DNA of 64,000 nt from Chitinophaga ginsengisoli (lineage in GTDB: Bacteria > Bacteroidota > Bacteroidia > Chitinophagales > Chitinophagaceae). The stretch is taken from contig NZ_PYGK01000010.1 in NCBI RefSeq assembly GCF_003014595.1, forward strand, positions 62,001 to 126,000. Reading direction: 5' to 3'. The notes beneath the pieces are model-generated. The model did not search any database. It was given only the letters and a program-made list of their open reading frames with translations, and was not told the DNA's origin. The translations under genes and the position numbers were made by a program. Positions 7,662 through 16,203 of the stretch are shown one piece after another; within the stretch, counting starts at the first letter, position 1; every line of letters starts with the position of its first letter.

Positions 7662-8243
7662 ATGGGAACAGATAATCTGACGAGTATTATTAAACAGCGC
7701 CGTAATATCAAACCGGCAAGTATGAACGGAAAAAAGATACCGGATCAACAAGTACAGGAATTACTGGAACTGGCTGATTGGGCGCCTACACACGGGTATA
7801 CAGAGCCATGGTATTTTGTAGTGTTCAGCGGAGATGCGGTAAAACGCTTCTGCCAGGATCATGCTGATCTGTACAAAGCGAATACACCTGCCGAGAAATT
7901 TGCTCAGGGTAGCTATGACAAACTGCAGCAGCAGGGTGATCTTGCATCTCACGTCATCGCTATCTGCATGAAAAGAGGCAACAAACCCGCTATCCCTGAA
8001 GTAGAGGAGATCGCTTCGGTGGCCTGCGCTACGCAAAACTTATGGCTGGGCGCTACAGAAAAAGGATTTGCCGGCTACTGGGGCTCTGGTGGAATGACCT
8101 TCCACCCTGCTATGAAAGAATATCTTTCCTTACGCGAAGAAGATAAAGTGCTTGGTTTCTTCTACCTGGGTTATACCGACGAACAGGTTCCCGAAGGCAG
8201 AAGACTGAAGCCAAAAGAAGAGAAAGTGAAATGGGAAAAGTAA
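7662..8243 (+). CDS. Nitroreductase family FMN oxidoreductase
   Basis: A 193-residue flavoprotein of the YdjA-like nitroreductase group. IKQRRNIKPASM (about 10-21) is the N-terminal FMN-phosphate binding segment, LELADWAPTHGYTEPW (36-51) the second, and GYWGSGGMTFHP with GFFYLGY (near 170) the C-terminal cofactor contacts. Acts as an NAD(P)H:FMN dimer on nitroaromatics or quinones; the natural substrate cannot be told. Cytosolic. It is followed within 5 bp by a strong terminator, so it ends the 5.9-8.2 kb gene group or forms its own unit. Confidence 0.9.
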   Translation: MGTDNLTSIIKQRRNIKPASMNGKKIPDQQVQELLELADWAPTHGYTEPWYFVVFSGDAVKRFCQDHADLYKANTPAEKFAQGSYDKLQQQGDLASHVIAICMKRGNKPAIPEVEEIASVACATQNLWLGATEKGFAGYWGSGGMTFHPAMKEYLSLREEDKVLGFFYLGYTDEQVPEGRRLKPKEEKVKWEK

Positions 8244-8247
8244 ATTG

Positions 8248-8307
8248 ATCGGGCATTGAGAATAAGAATGAATAAAACCACTTCCTGTTCTCAATGCCTG
8301 ATTTTTT
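8248..8307 (+). terminator. Strong terminator after the nitroreductase gene
   Basis: ATCGGGCATTGAGAA (8248-8262) pairs with TTCTCAATGCCTGAT (8288-8302), 15 pairs with one G-U, followed by six T. Confidence 0.9.
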
Positions 8308-8325
8308 CATCCTAATCTTAACAGC

Positions 8326-10953
8326 ATGCGGAACCATATTTTTCTGAAAATATTACCGTCCTTTTTATTGCTGCTGCTTTATACCCACCTCTTTGCGCAG
8401 AATAAACCCGTCCCACCGAAAACATTAGACAGTGCAACCCTCAGTAAGATCATTTCCCAACAGGTAAAAGATACTTCCTCCGGGAAATCTATGATCAAAC
8501 TGTCAGATACCTCCGTTGCCATTATCATCAGCCGGCTGGAAAGCTATACCCTCATGCTGAACCAGGTCATGAGTACCCTGCGTCGTGGCATGGACACGGT
8601 AGAGATCAGTGAAAGCATTCCCCTGATAGACTCCTCCATGCGGGTCGTAAAAAGGGATATGGCCGCTATCGGCAGTACCAACAATATGCATGACCTGTAT
8701 ACCAACCACGTGCTGCTGATACAGTTAGAAAGAAAGCTGGACAGCTGGCAGGATCAGCTCTTCAGATTTCATGACAAGCTGGTGAACATCGCCGACACCC
8801 TTTCGCTACTAAGGAAAGATACGACCATGCGGAATTTTCCTGCGGAAGATGAACTAAGGGATATCTACGTCGGACAAATGGCTACCCTCATACAAAAATG
8901 GCGACAGGTAGATAGTGCCAACAAGACTAACCTGCTACATCTCGGATTACTGCAGAATAAAGTAGCCAAAAGATATATCGACGTAACAAACCTGCTGGAA
9001 GACATGGATTTCCAGTTGTCCAGGTTCTCACAGCGTCTGTTCAACAAGGATTTCAGTTATCTCTGGGAACCTCCTCTTCCCGGGAAAAAAGGGCCGAAGT
9101 TTCCTCAGGTGCTGAACCGCTCTATGCATAAGAACCTTAACATCCTTAAGATCTTCTTTGCTGTACACGGGCCTGTTTACCTGTTATGGTTCCTGGGCGC
9201 CATCCTGTTCCTATGGTGGGTTATGTTTAATGCACGGAAAGTGAAGAGCAAACATGAGACGCGGGAAGCAGAAAGTATTCTGCAGCAATCCCGTCACCTC
9301 TACCGGTATCCGGTGGCCAGCACTATTCTGCTGGTATCGACCCTTTCCTTTCTAATCTCCATCCAGTACCCTATCATGTATACAGGTATCTGCTGGATCA
9401 TCACGGCACTTGCAACTACCTTTATTATCCGTCATAGTATTCCACCCAATCTTTTCAAAAGATGGTTGTTGCTGGTATTACTGCTGATAACTTACTGCAT
9501 TAATAACCTCCTGATCCAGGTAACATTTACTGAGCAATGGGGCGTCTTTATCGGAGGCATTGTATCTGTTGTACTGGGTACTTACCTGTTACGCAGGCTC
9601 CGGAATACAACACTGCCTTTGCCTAAATATTCAAGGTCTGCGCTCCTGCTGTTTATTGCACTCAGCGGGCTGTCTGTCATACTGGTGGTATTGGCCCGCG
9701 TTTCTGCCGCCAAGATCATGGGAGCCGCGAGTGTAGTCGGCATCACGATGGCACCGGGAGTTATTCTGATGGTAGAAATATTGATGGAGGCCATCTATCT
9801 CCAGGTGGAGGCCAAGAAGGATTCCAGCACCTTCATCTCCATGATCGACTACCAGAATATCAAATCCCGCCTGAAGACCATTTTCTATATAGCGGCATTC
9901 ATAGGCTGGCTGGCGCTGATAGCCCGTAACCTGTACCTCTATGATGGTCTCTATGAAGGCATTTCCGATATGCTGCAGGCAGAGCGGAAGATCGGTAACT
10001 TTGCATTCTCATTCAGCAGCGTGATCATTTTCCTGCTGATCATTTGGTTGTCGACCGTCGTTACACAGATCATTTCTTATCTATTGGGATATACAGGTCA
10101 GACTTCACAACACCACAAGAAGCTGGGTTCCGCCATGTTGCTGATACGCCTGGCCATCCTGGGAGCGGGTACGCTGCTGGCCTTTGCTGCCTCAGGCATT
10201 CCTATGGATAAGCTCGCAATAGTTATAGGAGCCCTTGGTGTAGGTATTGGTTTCGGTCTGCAGAACATTGTGAACAACCTTGTATCGGGTGTGATCCTTG
10301 CATTTGAAAAGCCTATTGAAGTAGGCGATGTCATCGAACTGGGTGCCCGTTCAGGTGTGGTGAAAGAGATCGGGATAAGGTCCAGTAAGATCTCTGCCGG
10401 AGATGGTTCTGAAGTGATTGTGCCTAATGGCGATCTCATAGCCCAACAGCTGGTGAACTGGACACTCACTAACAGGACCCGCCGTGTAGACGTAACGGTG
10501 GGTATCGCCTACGGCGCTGATCTGAAAAAGGCGATCACTGTGATCAAAGAGTATCTCCTCAATCTTGATGACATCCTCAAATCACCAGAGCCTGTTGTAT
10601 TGCTGCAGAACTTCCGGGATATCGGTGTGGATATTCAGGCTATGTTCTGGATCAGTGATCTCGGACAGGCAGGGACTATCAAGAGTCAGGTGTTGACAGA
10701 CATCTATGTAAGGCTCCAGGAAGCGGATATCAGTATCGCCTATCCGAGACCGCAACAGGTGCAGATCAATATGGAACCGGGCACATGGAATCCGGCACCG
10801 GCGGCATCTACACCGGCTACGCAGGCAGCACCGGTTACCGCTGTAAAGCCTTCGCCGGTTATACCTCCTCCAAAGCCACCTACTGAGATGCCACCACCGG
10901 ACACCCTGCAAAAGCCGGGAGACCGACCAGGTGAGGCCGGCGATGTGCAATAA
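8326..10953 (+). CDS. Large MscS-family mechanosensitive channel
   Basis: An 875-residue channel of the MscK/YnaI-like type. A signal peptide (residues 1-25, ending LFAQ) is followed by a ~250-residue periplasmic, helical domain, then a series of membrane segments from about 275 to 620. The pore-lining helix is seen as VIGALGVGIGFGLQNIVNNL (about 632-651). The beta domain (PIEVGDVIELG) and alpha/beta vestibule (to ~825) follow. The last 50 residues are Pro/Ala-rich and probably disordered. It should release solutes on hypo-osmotic shock from the inner membrane. It is transcribed alone after a terminator; the next operon starts 53 bp downstream. Confidence 0.93.
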   Translation: MRNHIFLKILPSFLLLLLYTHLFAQNKPVPPKTLDSATLSKIISQQVKDTSSGKSMIKLSDTSVAIIISRLESYTLMLNQVMSTLRRGMDTVEISESIPLIDSSMRVVKRDMAAIGSTNNMHDLYTNHVLLIQLERKLDSWQDQLFRFHDKLVNIADTLSLLRKDTTMRNFPAEDELRDIYVGQMATLIQKWRQVDSANKTNLLHLGLLQNKVAKRYIDVTNLLEDMDFQLSRFSQRLFNKDFSYLWEPPLPGKKGPKFPQVLNRSMHKNLNILKIFFAVHGPVYLLWFLGAILFLWWVMFNARKVKSKHETREAESILQQSRHLYRYPVASTILLVSTLSFLISIQYPIMYTGICWIITALATTFIIRHSIPPNLFKRWLLLVLLLITYCINNLLIQVTFTEQWGVFIGGIVSVVLGTYLLRRLRNTTLPLPKYSRSALLLFIALSGLSVILVVLARVSAAKIMGAASVVGITMAPGVILMVEILMEAIYLQVEAKKDSSTFISMIDYQNIKSRLKTIFYIAAFIGWLALIARNLYLYDGLYEGISDMLQAERKIGNFAFSFSSVIIFLLIIWLSTVVTQIISYLLGYTGQTSQHHKKLGSAMLLIRLAILGAGTLLAFAASGIPMDKLAIVIGALGVGIGFGLQNIVNNLVSGVILAFEKPIEVGDVIELGARSGVVKEIGIRSSKISAGDGSEVIVPNGDLIAQQLVNWTLTNRTRRVDVTVGIAYGADLKKAITVIKEYLLNLDDILKSPEPVVLLQNFRDIGVDIQAMFWISDLGQAGTIKSQVLTDIYVRLQEADISIAYPRPQQVQINMEPGTWNPAPAASTPATQAAPVTAVKPSPVIPPPKPPTEMPPPDTLQKPGDRPGEAGDVQ

Positions 10954-10960
10954 AATTCCC

Positions 10961-10968
10961 TACATTTG
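10961..10968 (+). promoter_or_regulatory. Possible -7 element for the Trx-ApbE-DUF3570 operon
   Basis: TACATTTG matches the Bacteroidota -7 consensus TAnnTTTG, 38 bp before the thioredoxin-like gene. No TTG is visible at the expected -33 position, so support is partial. Confidence 0.4.
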
Positions 10969-11006
10969 TGGGAGGTAACCGTGCCACAACATAAACTTAT
11001 CGCGAT

Positions 11007-11435
11007 ATGCGAAGTATTCTGTTCCTGCTTCTAATTGTAGCCTTGAGGGGATCTGCTCATGCACAGGTCCTCCAGTACCCCGATAAAGCATTTGAACTGG
11101 CCCAGGCATCCGGCAAAAAAGTGATGCTGGTGTTTTCCGGGTCAGACTGGTGCATACCCTGTATCAGATTTAATAAACAAATATTATCTGACAGTAGCTT
11201 TCTGAGTTTTGCAGGAGAAAACCTGGTGGTACTGGAAGCTGATTTTCCGCAGAGAAAAAAGATAGCCGCTCCACTCCGCTTGCAATACGATTCATTGGCA
11301 GCAGCTTTTAATCCGCAGGGTACCTTTCCGCAGGTGGTACTGCTAAGTCCTGGGAAAAAACTGGTGGCTTACGTGCCTTACCGGGAAGAGACACCTGCCG
11401 GTTTTATCTCGACGCTTAAACACCTGCTTCAATAG
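11007..11435 (+). CDS. Exported thioredoxin-like protein
   Basis: A 142-residue protein with a signal peptide (1-20, ending SAHAQ), so periplasmic. The redox motif is SDWCIPC (C49, C52), followed by a thioredoxin-like fold in which FPQVVLLSPGKK carries the cis-Pro element. It resembles the thioredoxin_7/DUF255-like group that handles disulfides of exported proteins. It is the first gene of a compact run: 5 bp to apbE, then DUF4266 and DUF3570 genes. The linkage suggests it reduces or protects cysteines of the DUF4266 lipoprotein (C75, C77) or supports flavin attachment; this is inference. Confidence 0.88.
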   Translation: MRSILFLLLIVALRGSAHAQVLQYPDKAFELAQASGKKVMLVFSGSDWCIPCIRFNKQILSDSSFLSFAGENLVVLEADFPQRKKIAAPLRLQYDSLAAAFNPQGTFPQVVLLSPGKKLVAYVPYREETPAGFISTLKHLLQ

Positions 11436-11440
11436 CCATC

Positions 11441-12367
11441 ATGCATAGCAGTAAGCTTCATACCAGGTTGATGGGCTCCGACTTTGAGCTGATAGCTACC
11501 GGAGCAACAGAGGCGATCACTGCCAGACGGCTGGAGGAAGGTGTATCGGAAATACAAAGGATCGAAGCCCTGCTCACCGTGTTCAATGAAAGTTCTATCA
11601 CAGCGCAGATCAATGCACAGGCAGGCGGCGCACCAGTACCTATACCATCCGAAGTATACCAGCTGATACATCGTTGTAATAAGATCAGTACCCTTACGCA
11701 AGGCGCTTTTGATATTTCAGCCGGTGTGTTGAAAAAGCTGTTCAACTTCAAATATGAACACTTTACCTGGCCGGAAAAGACAGCCATAGATCAAGCCATG
11801 CAATGCATAGGCTTCCAGCATATTGCCCTGCTAAACAATCAATGCATACAGCTGAAACGCAACGGTATGCGCATTGATTTCGGAGGCATCGGCAAAGGTT
11901 ATGCAGCAGATCGCGTAAAGGCACGCTGGATAGCAGACGGCGCTACCAGTGGTGTGATCAATGCCAGCGGCGACCTCACCGCCTGGGGCACACAACCCGA
12001 TGGCGGCCCCTGGAAAGTAGGTATTGCACATCCCGACGATCCCCGGAAGGCACTATTATGGCTACCCGTGAACAATGCCTCCGTAGCTACCTCCGGGAAC
12101 TATGAACAGTATGTGGAGCGTGGCGGTATCCGTTATTCCCACAATATCGATCCCCGCAAGGGATGGCCGGTACCTTATATCAAAAGTGTAACCGTGGTCA
12201 GCCCCAGCGCAGAACTGTCCGACGCACTGGCTACCGCCGTTACCGTCATGGGGCCTGTAGTGGGCCTTGACCTGGTGAACCAGCTGCCGGATGTTCACTG
12301 TATCATCATAGATGGAAGGAACAAAGTCATTCAATCGGATAACATTCAAATACATGCGAAAGGCTAA
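11441..12367 (+). CDS. apbE: FAD:protein FMN transferase (ApbE family)
   Basis: Transfers FMN from FAD to a Ser/Thr of a target protein through a phosphoester bond. The 308 residues contain the family landmarks: LMGSDFEL near the N terminus, GAFDIS (about 88-93), DFGGIGKGYAADR (about 146-158), INASGDLTAWG (about 172-182), the His of SHNIDPRKGWP (about 230), and SDALATAVTVMG near 267. Unlike most ApbE proteins it has no signal peptide or lipobox, and an in-frame stop at 11417 excludes a longer start, so it would act in the cytoplasm unless exported otherwise. The next gene overlaps its end by 14 bp. Confidence 0.93.
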   Translation: MHSSKLHTRLMGSDFELIATGATEAITARRLEEGVSEIQRIEALLTVFNESSITAQINAQAGGAPVPIPSEVYQLIHRCNKISTLTQGAFDISAGVLKKLFNFKYEHFTWPEKTAIDQAMQCIGFQHIALLNNQCIQLKRNGMRIDFGGIGKGYAADRVKARWIADGATSGVINASGDLTAWGTQPDGGPWKVGIAHPDDPRKALLWLPVNNASVATSGNYEQYVERGGIRYSHNIDPRKGWPVPYIKSVTVVSPSAELSDALATAVTVMGPVVGLDLVNQLPDVHCIIIDGRNKVIQSDNIQIHAKG

Positions 12368-12590
12368 AAGCAGCAGCATCCTGCTTATCGCCACAGGTAC
12401 ATTAGGGGTATCGCTCTTCATGCAGTCATGCGTGACGGTGAAGCCCTATCAGCGGATGTATCTCAACGATGAGAGCATGCAACTGGGTAAAAGAGGAATA
12501 GAAAAATTTGACGAAAACGTACATACTTACCGTGAAGGAAGCAGTGGGGGTGGTAGTGGGAAGAACAGCGGAGGATGTGGTTGTAACTGA
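12354..12590 (+). CDS. DUF4266 small lipoprotein
   Basis: A 78-residue lipoprotein starting at ATG 12354 inside the end of apbE (14-bp overlap, translational coupling likely). A signal peptide ends in the lipobox LFMQSC with C26 as the lipid-anchored residue. The mature part has KPYQRMYLND and ends in a Gly/Ser-rich tail with a C-G-C-N finish (C75, C77). This is the DUF4266 pattern, which I know in the company of DUF3570 and ApbE in Bacteroidota and some Proteobacteria. Function not established. The two terminal cysteines could be a redox or metal site, or the partner of the thioredoxin-like protein. Confidence 0.85.
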   Translation: MRKAKSSSILLIATGTLGVSLFMQSCVTVKPYQRMYLNDESMQLGKRGIEKFDENVHTYREGSSGGGSGKNSGGCGCN

Positions 12591-12596
12591 TCTTAA

Positions 12597-13811
12597 ATGA
12601 AAAGACTATTTATTGCGGCAGGCCTGCTGGCAGCCTATTTCACGGCATCTGCGCAAAAAGGAATCGACAGTACGGCTTATAAGAAACAAAAGATCTCCCA
12701 GACAGACATACAGGTGTTGTTCTCCTTTTACACGCAGGATGGCAATCATTCAGCCGTAACCGGGGGAACAGGCACTGAGAACCTGCAGGTCTACGCTACT
12801 GATGTCTCCATTTCCCATCAACGTGACTCTGTACATACCTTCGATTTGGGATTCGGTGTTGATATGATCACATCCGCATCTACTGACCGTATCGACATGG
12901 TGATGTCTTCTGCTTCCCGGCACGATAACCGTTTCCATATCAATGCCGGTTATAGTCGACTGTTCAAAAAACCACACCTGCGTGTAGGCATTAACAGTGG
13001 GCTGGCACTGGAATCAGATTACCTTTCTGTTCCTATTGGTGTCTCGGTATCGCATGATAATACAGATCACAGCCGGCAATGGTCAGCCTCCCTTCAGTAC
13101 TTTTACGATGACCTCCGCTGGGGAAGATTTGATCCTGACTACTACGCCCCCGAAACGCTGGTCTATCCTTCGGAACTGAGAGACACCGCCTGGTTCAACA
13201 TCTATACGCGGCAATCATATAATCTCAACCTGGCCCTCTACCAGGTGGTCAATCAGCGTATGCAGTTTGCCGTTTTCCCCGAATTGGTCTACCAGAAAGG
13301 ATTACTTTCCACCCCCTTCCACCGGGTATACTTTAATGATGGAAGTACCCTGAGAGTGGAAAACCTGCCACGGGAAAGGTGGAAGTTCCCCATTGGCCTT
13401 CAGTTCAATGTGTTTGTAGGCAGGAATACTGTTATCCGCTCTTATTACCGCTTTTACCACGATAACTTCGGTATCACAGGGCATACCATACAGCTGGAAG
13501 TGCCCATAAAGACCAGTCCACAGTTCACCTTGTCTCCGCTCCTGCGCTTTTATACCCAGACGGGCGCAAAGTATTTCAGGCCTTATAAGGAGCATAATAT
13601 CAACGAAGCCTTTTACACATCCGACTACGATCTGAGCCGGTTCAACAGTTATAAAGCTGGTATCAGCGCACGTTATGCATTGCTGAAGCCGATGTTCCGC
13701 CATTATTCCTTCCAGGAAATCGGGCTGCGGTATGCCTTCTACAAACGTTCAGACCAGCTGTCGGCACATATGGTGTCACTACTGCTGGATTTCAAGCACA
13801 GTAAAGGGTAG
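12597..13811 (+). CDS. DUF3570 outer-membrane beta-barrel protein
   Basis: A 404-residue protein with a signal peptide (1-20, ending TASAQ) and alternating aromatic/polar strands throughout, as expected for an outer-membrane barrel. The C terminus (MVSLLLDFKHSKG) also looks like a barrel strand, although it does not end in the usual aromatic residue. Near the N terminus GVDMITSASTD (88-98) resembles the ApbE flavinylation motif D-x-x-T-G-A-S/T, with Ser in place of Gly and T92 as the candidate FMN site. It starts 6 bp after the DUF4266 gene. It probably works with ApbE, thioredoxin and DUF4266 in an envelope electron-transfer or cofactor system. Confidence 0.87.
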   Translation: MKRLFIAAGLLAAYFTASAQKGIDSTAYKKQKISQTDIQVLFSFYTQDGNHSAVTGGTGTENLQVYATDVSISHQRDSVHTFDLGFGVDMITSASTDRIDMVMSSASRHDNRFHINAGYSRLFKKPHLRVGINSGLALESDYLSVPIGVSVSHDNTDHSRQWSASLQYFYDDLRWGRFDPDYYAPETLVYPSELRDTAWFNIYTRQSYNLNLALYQVVNQRMQFAVFPELVYQKGLLSTPFHRVYFNDGSTLRVENLPRERWKFPIGLQFNVFVGRNTVIRSYYRFYHDNFGITGHTIQLEVPIKTSPQFTLSPLLRFYTQTGAKYFRPYKEHNINEAFYTSDYDLSRFNSYKAGISARYALLKPMFRHYSFQEIGLRYAFYKRSDQLSAHMVSLLLDFKHSKG

Positions 13812-13859
13812 TTTTGTCTGGCACAGCATATGATATACTTTCTTAAAAAAGGAGTGTAT

Positions 13860-14021
13860 ATGAGAAACTTACAACTGGGCCTGCTGGCCTTTGCCGTTAT
13901 GTTATTGAGCAGCTGTGAAGTAGTAGGAGGAATTTTTAAAGCAGGAGTATGGGTAGGTGTGCTGGCGGTCGCATTTGTGGTGATTATTATTTTGTGGCTG
14001 GTAGGGCGAGCGAGGAAATGA
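13860..14021 (+). CDS. Tiny membrane lipoprotein
   Basis: A 53-residue protein from ATG 13860, preceded by AAGGAG, an uncommon Shine-Dalgarno match here. Residues 1-19 form a lipoprotein signal (MLLSSC), and residues 26-50 are a single hydrophobic helix ending in GRARK. Such proteins occur widely in Bacteroidota, some under the misleading name phosphatidate cytidylyltransferase; it is far too short for that enzyme. It follows the DUF3570 gene by 48 bp and precedes the terminator, so it may be the last gene of that operon. Confidence 0.75.
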   Translation: MRNLQLGLLAFAVMLLSSCEVVGGIFKAGVWVGVLAVAFVVIIILWLVGRARK

Positions 14022-14042
14022 TGTTAACTTCTACTGATATGT

Positions 14043-14072
14043 AACCGGGAGAATATCCCGGTTATTTTTTTT
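14043..14072 (+). terminator. Terminator of the 11.0-14.0 kb operon
   Basis: AACCGGGA (14043-14050) pairs with TCCCGGTT (14056-14063) and is followed by A and eight T. Confidence 0.9.
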
Positions 14073-14188
14073 GTGTGGGTATCAAACTGAGAAAAATGGT
14101 ACATTCCTCTCGAAAAAGAAATATAAATTCCATTATTTAGAATAATAAATCAGATTTTTGTATAAAATCAGCAAAAAACAGGTTTATT

Positions 14189-15511
14189 ATGCTCATCCAA
14201 TTCTCTGTCTCTAATTTTAAGACATTTAAGAATAAGGCTACACTCGACCTGATTGCCTCAAATTATGACAAAGAAACCCGTGAGAAAGAAAACGTCATAC
14301 AAATCCCTGAATTTGGCTTAAGGATCTTAAAGAGTGCCGTGGTCTATGGTGCCAACGCAAGTGGCAAGAGCAGGTTTATGGATGCACTGGCATTTATGAA
14401 AACCTTTGTAATAAGATCATCGACAGATCGGCTAAAAGGAGATCCGATAAATGTTGACCAGTTCAGACTTGCTACTGATATCGAAAATGCTTCTACAGAG
14501 TTTGAGATCCTGTTCATTCACAACAACGAGATGTACCGGTATGGGTTTGAAATATCCAAGCAGGCAGTCCTTGCCGAATGGCTCTATCACAGGCCTAAAA
14601 CCAAAGAAATTGAGATCTTCTACAGGGAAGGCCAGCGGTTTGAATTCCATGTGAAAAGATTTTCAAAAGGTCATACCCTTGCCAAAGAAGATCTTGTCAG
14701 GGAAAATGCCTTGCTGCTGTCGGTGGCGGCTCAGTTCAATGATCAGTTATCGGGGGAGATAATAAACTGGTTTAAGAAACTTACAGTAATATCAGGTCTG
14801 CAGGAACACCGATATCAGCGTATCACTTTGGATAAGACAGATGACATTAACCAAAAAAAAAGAATATTGGAGTTATTGGCTGTTGCTGATCTGGGCATTC
14901 ATGATATTACGCTGGAGCGTATCGATCTCGAGAACTTACCTGCTGATATGCCTAAGAGGCTTAAAGAACTTATGTTGAAAGAAGCCAGTGAAAGCAATAC
15001 AGCATTCATCTCTGATATACTTACTAAACACCGCCGTTATGATGCTGATAAGAACTATATCGGTGATGTTAATTTTTCTTTAGAAGATGATGAATCATCA
15101 GGAACATTCAAACTGTTTTCTTTGGCAGGATCTGTATTGGATGCACTGGAACATGGCTATCCTTTATTTATAGACGAACTGGATTCCAAACTGCATCCAA
15201 ATCTTGTGTGCAAACTGGCAGAGTTGTTCAATTCCTCAACCACCAATCCGAAGAATGCGCAGCTTATATTTAATACACATGATACAGACCTCCTGAGTTC
15301 CGGGCTTTTCAGAAGAGATCAGATATGGTTCACGGAAAAAGACAGGTATGGCGCTGCCTCATTGTTTTCATTGAGCGACTTTAAATCGGAGGTAAGAAGA
15401 ACAGAGAATTTTCAAAGTAATTATATTCAGGGAAAATATGGAGCTATTCCATTTCTCGGTGAATTTATATCGCCATTTGTATCCCAAATAATATCTGATG
15501 ACAAGAAATAG
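14189..15511 (+). CDS. RloA-like AAA/ABC-type ATPase (AbiLi-like)
   Basis: A 440-residue SMC/RecF-like ATPase of the AAA_15/AAA_21 group. It shows Walker A GANASGKS (54-61), an ABC-like signature region DDESSGTFKLF near 308-318, Walker B PLFIDELDS (about 325-333) and the H-loop FNTHDTDLL (about 361-369). The N terminus MLIQFSVSNFKTFKN is typical of RloA and retron/OLD-type ATPases. It overlaps the next gene, a RloB-like Toprim protein, by 14 bp. This pairing corresponds to RloAB/AbiL, an abortive-infection phage defence. The region looks more A+T-rich than the neighbouring operons, consistent with transfer. Confidence 0.88.
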   Translation: MLIQFSVSNFKTFKNKATLDLIASNYDKETREKENVIQIPEFGLRILKSAVVYGANASGKSRFMDALAFMKTFVIRSSTDRLKGDPINVDQFRLATDIENASTEFEILFIHNNEMYRYGFEISKQAVLAEWLYHRPKTKEIEIFYREGQRFEFHVKRFSKGHTLAKEDLVRENALLLSVAAQFNDQLSGEIINWFKKLTVISGLQEHRYQRITLDKTDDINQKKRILELLAVADLGIHDITLERIDLENLPADMPKRLKELMLKEASESNTAFISDILTKHRRYDADKNYIGDVNFSLEDDESSGTFKLFSLAGSVLDALEHGYPLFIDELDSKLHPNLVCKLAELFNSSTTNPKNAQLIFNTHDTDLLSSGLFRRDQIWFTEKDRYGAASLFSLSDFKSEVRRTENFQSNYIQGKYGAIPFLGEFISPFVSQIISDDKK

Positions 15512-16193
15512 AAAAACCAAAAACCAACCATATCAGGAACAGCAGCCATCTAAACAACGTCGTAAAAGTCCTCCATCTTTAAAAAGAGCCGCTCCTTCCC
15601 GTACTGAAAAACCAACTATTCTGATTGTCTGTGAAGGTGAAAATACAGAACCATCTTATTTCAGAAAGTTCAGGCTTTCCTCTGCAACGATAAAGGCAAT
15701 CGGCGATGGACGCAATACTACCGCCGTAGTAAAACAGGCTATTGCATTATCCGCAAAGGGAAATTATGAGCAGGTCTGGTGTGTCTTTGACAAAGACGAT
15801 TTTCCAGCCAAAGATTTTAACGGCGCAGTTGCCATGGCCGCGGCCAATAATATCAAAGTGGGTTATTCTAATCAGGCATTTGAGTATTGGCTGATCCTTC
15901 ACTTTGCAGATCACCAGGGAGGTTGTATGAACAGGAAAGATTATCACCAGGTGATCAATACTTATACACGTCCACTGGGAATAAGCTATAATGGTAAGGC
16001 TGACAAACAGATATCAGAAGATCTCTTTGACATGCTAATGTCTATTGATAACGTAGCGAAAGTAAAAAGAGTTGAATTGGCTATCAGCCGTGCAAAGAGA
16101 AATCATAAAACGGTGGCTCACTTAAGTCCCGCCGAGCAACAATCTGTTTCAACAGTCTACAAGCTGGTCGAGGAAATACTAAAATACGCCTGA
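15498..16193 (+). CDS. RloB-like Toprim-fold protein (AbiLii-like)
   Basis: A 231-residue protein. The first ~38 residues are very basic and Gln/Ser-rich, possibly nucleic-acid binding. The core reads ILIVCEGENTEPSYFRKF (41-58, with the Toprim glutamate E46), then VWCVFDKDDF (93-102, the D-x-D acidic motif) and NQAFEYWLILHF (about 125-136), all RloB features. A metal-dependent nuclease activity, released by the RloA ATPase on infection, is the likely role; this comes from the related AbiL, PARIS and OLD systems rather than this sequence. Convergent with a GIY-YIG gene 10 bp away. Confidence 0.87.
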   Translation: MTRNRKTKNQPYQEQQPSKQRRKSPPSLKRAAPSRTEKPTILIVCEGENTEPSYFRKFRLSSATIKAIGDGRNTTAVVKQAIALSAKGNYEQVWCVFDKDDFPAKDFNGAVAMAAANNIKVGYSNQAFEYWLILHFADHQGGCMNRKDYHQVINTYTRPLGISYNGKADKQISEDLFDMLMSIDNVAKVKRVELAISRAKRNHKTVAHLSPAEQQSVSTVYKLVEEILKYA

Positions 16194-16203
16194 CCCAGCC
16201 CTC

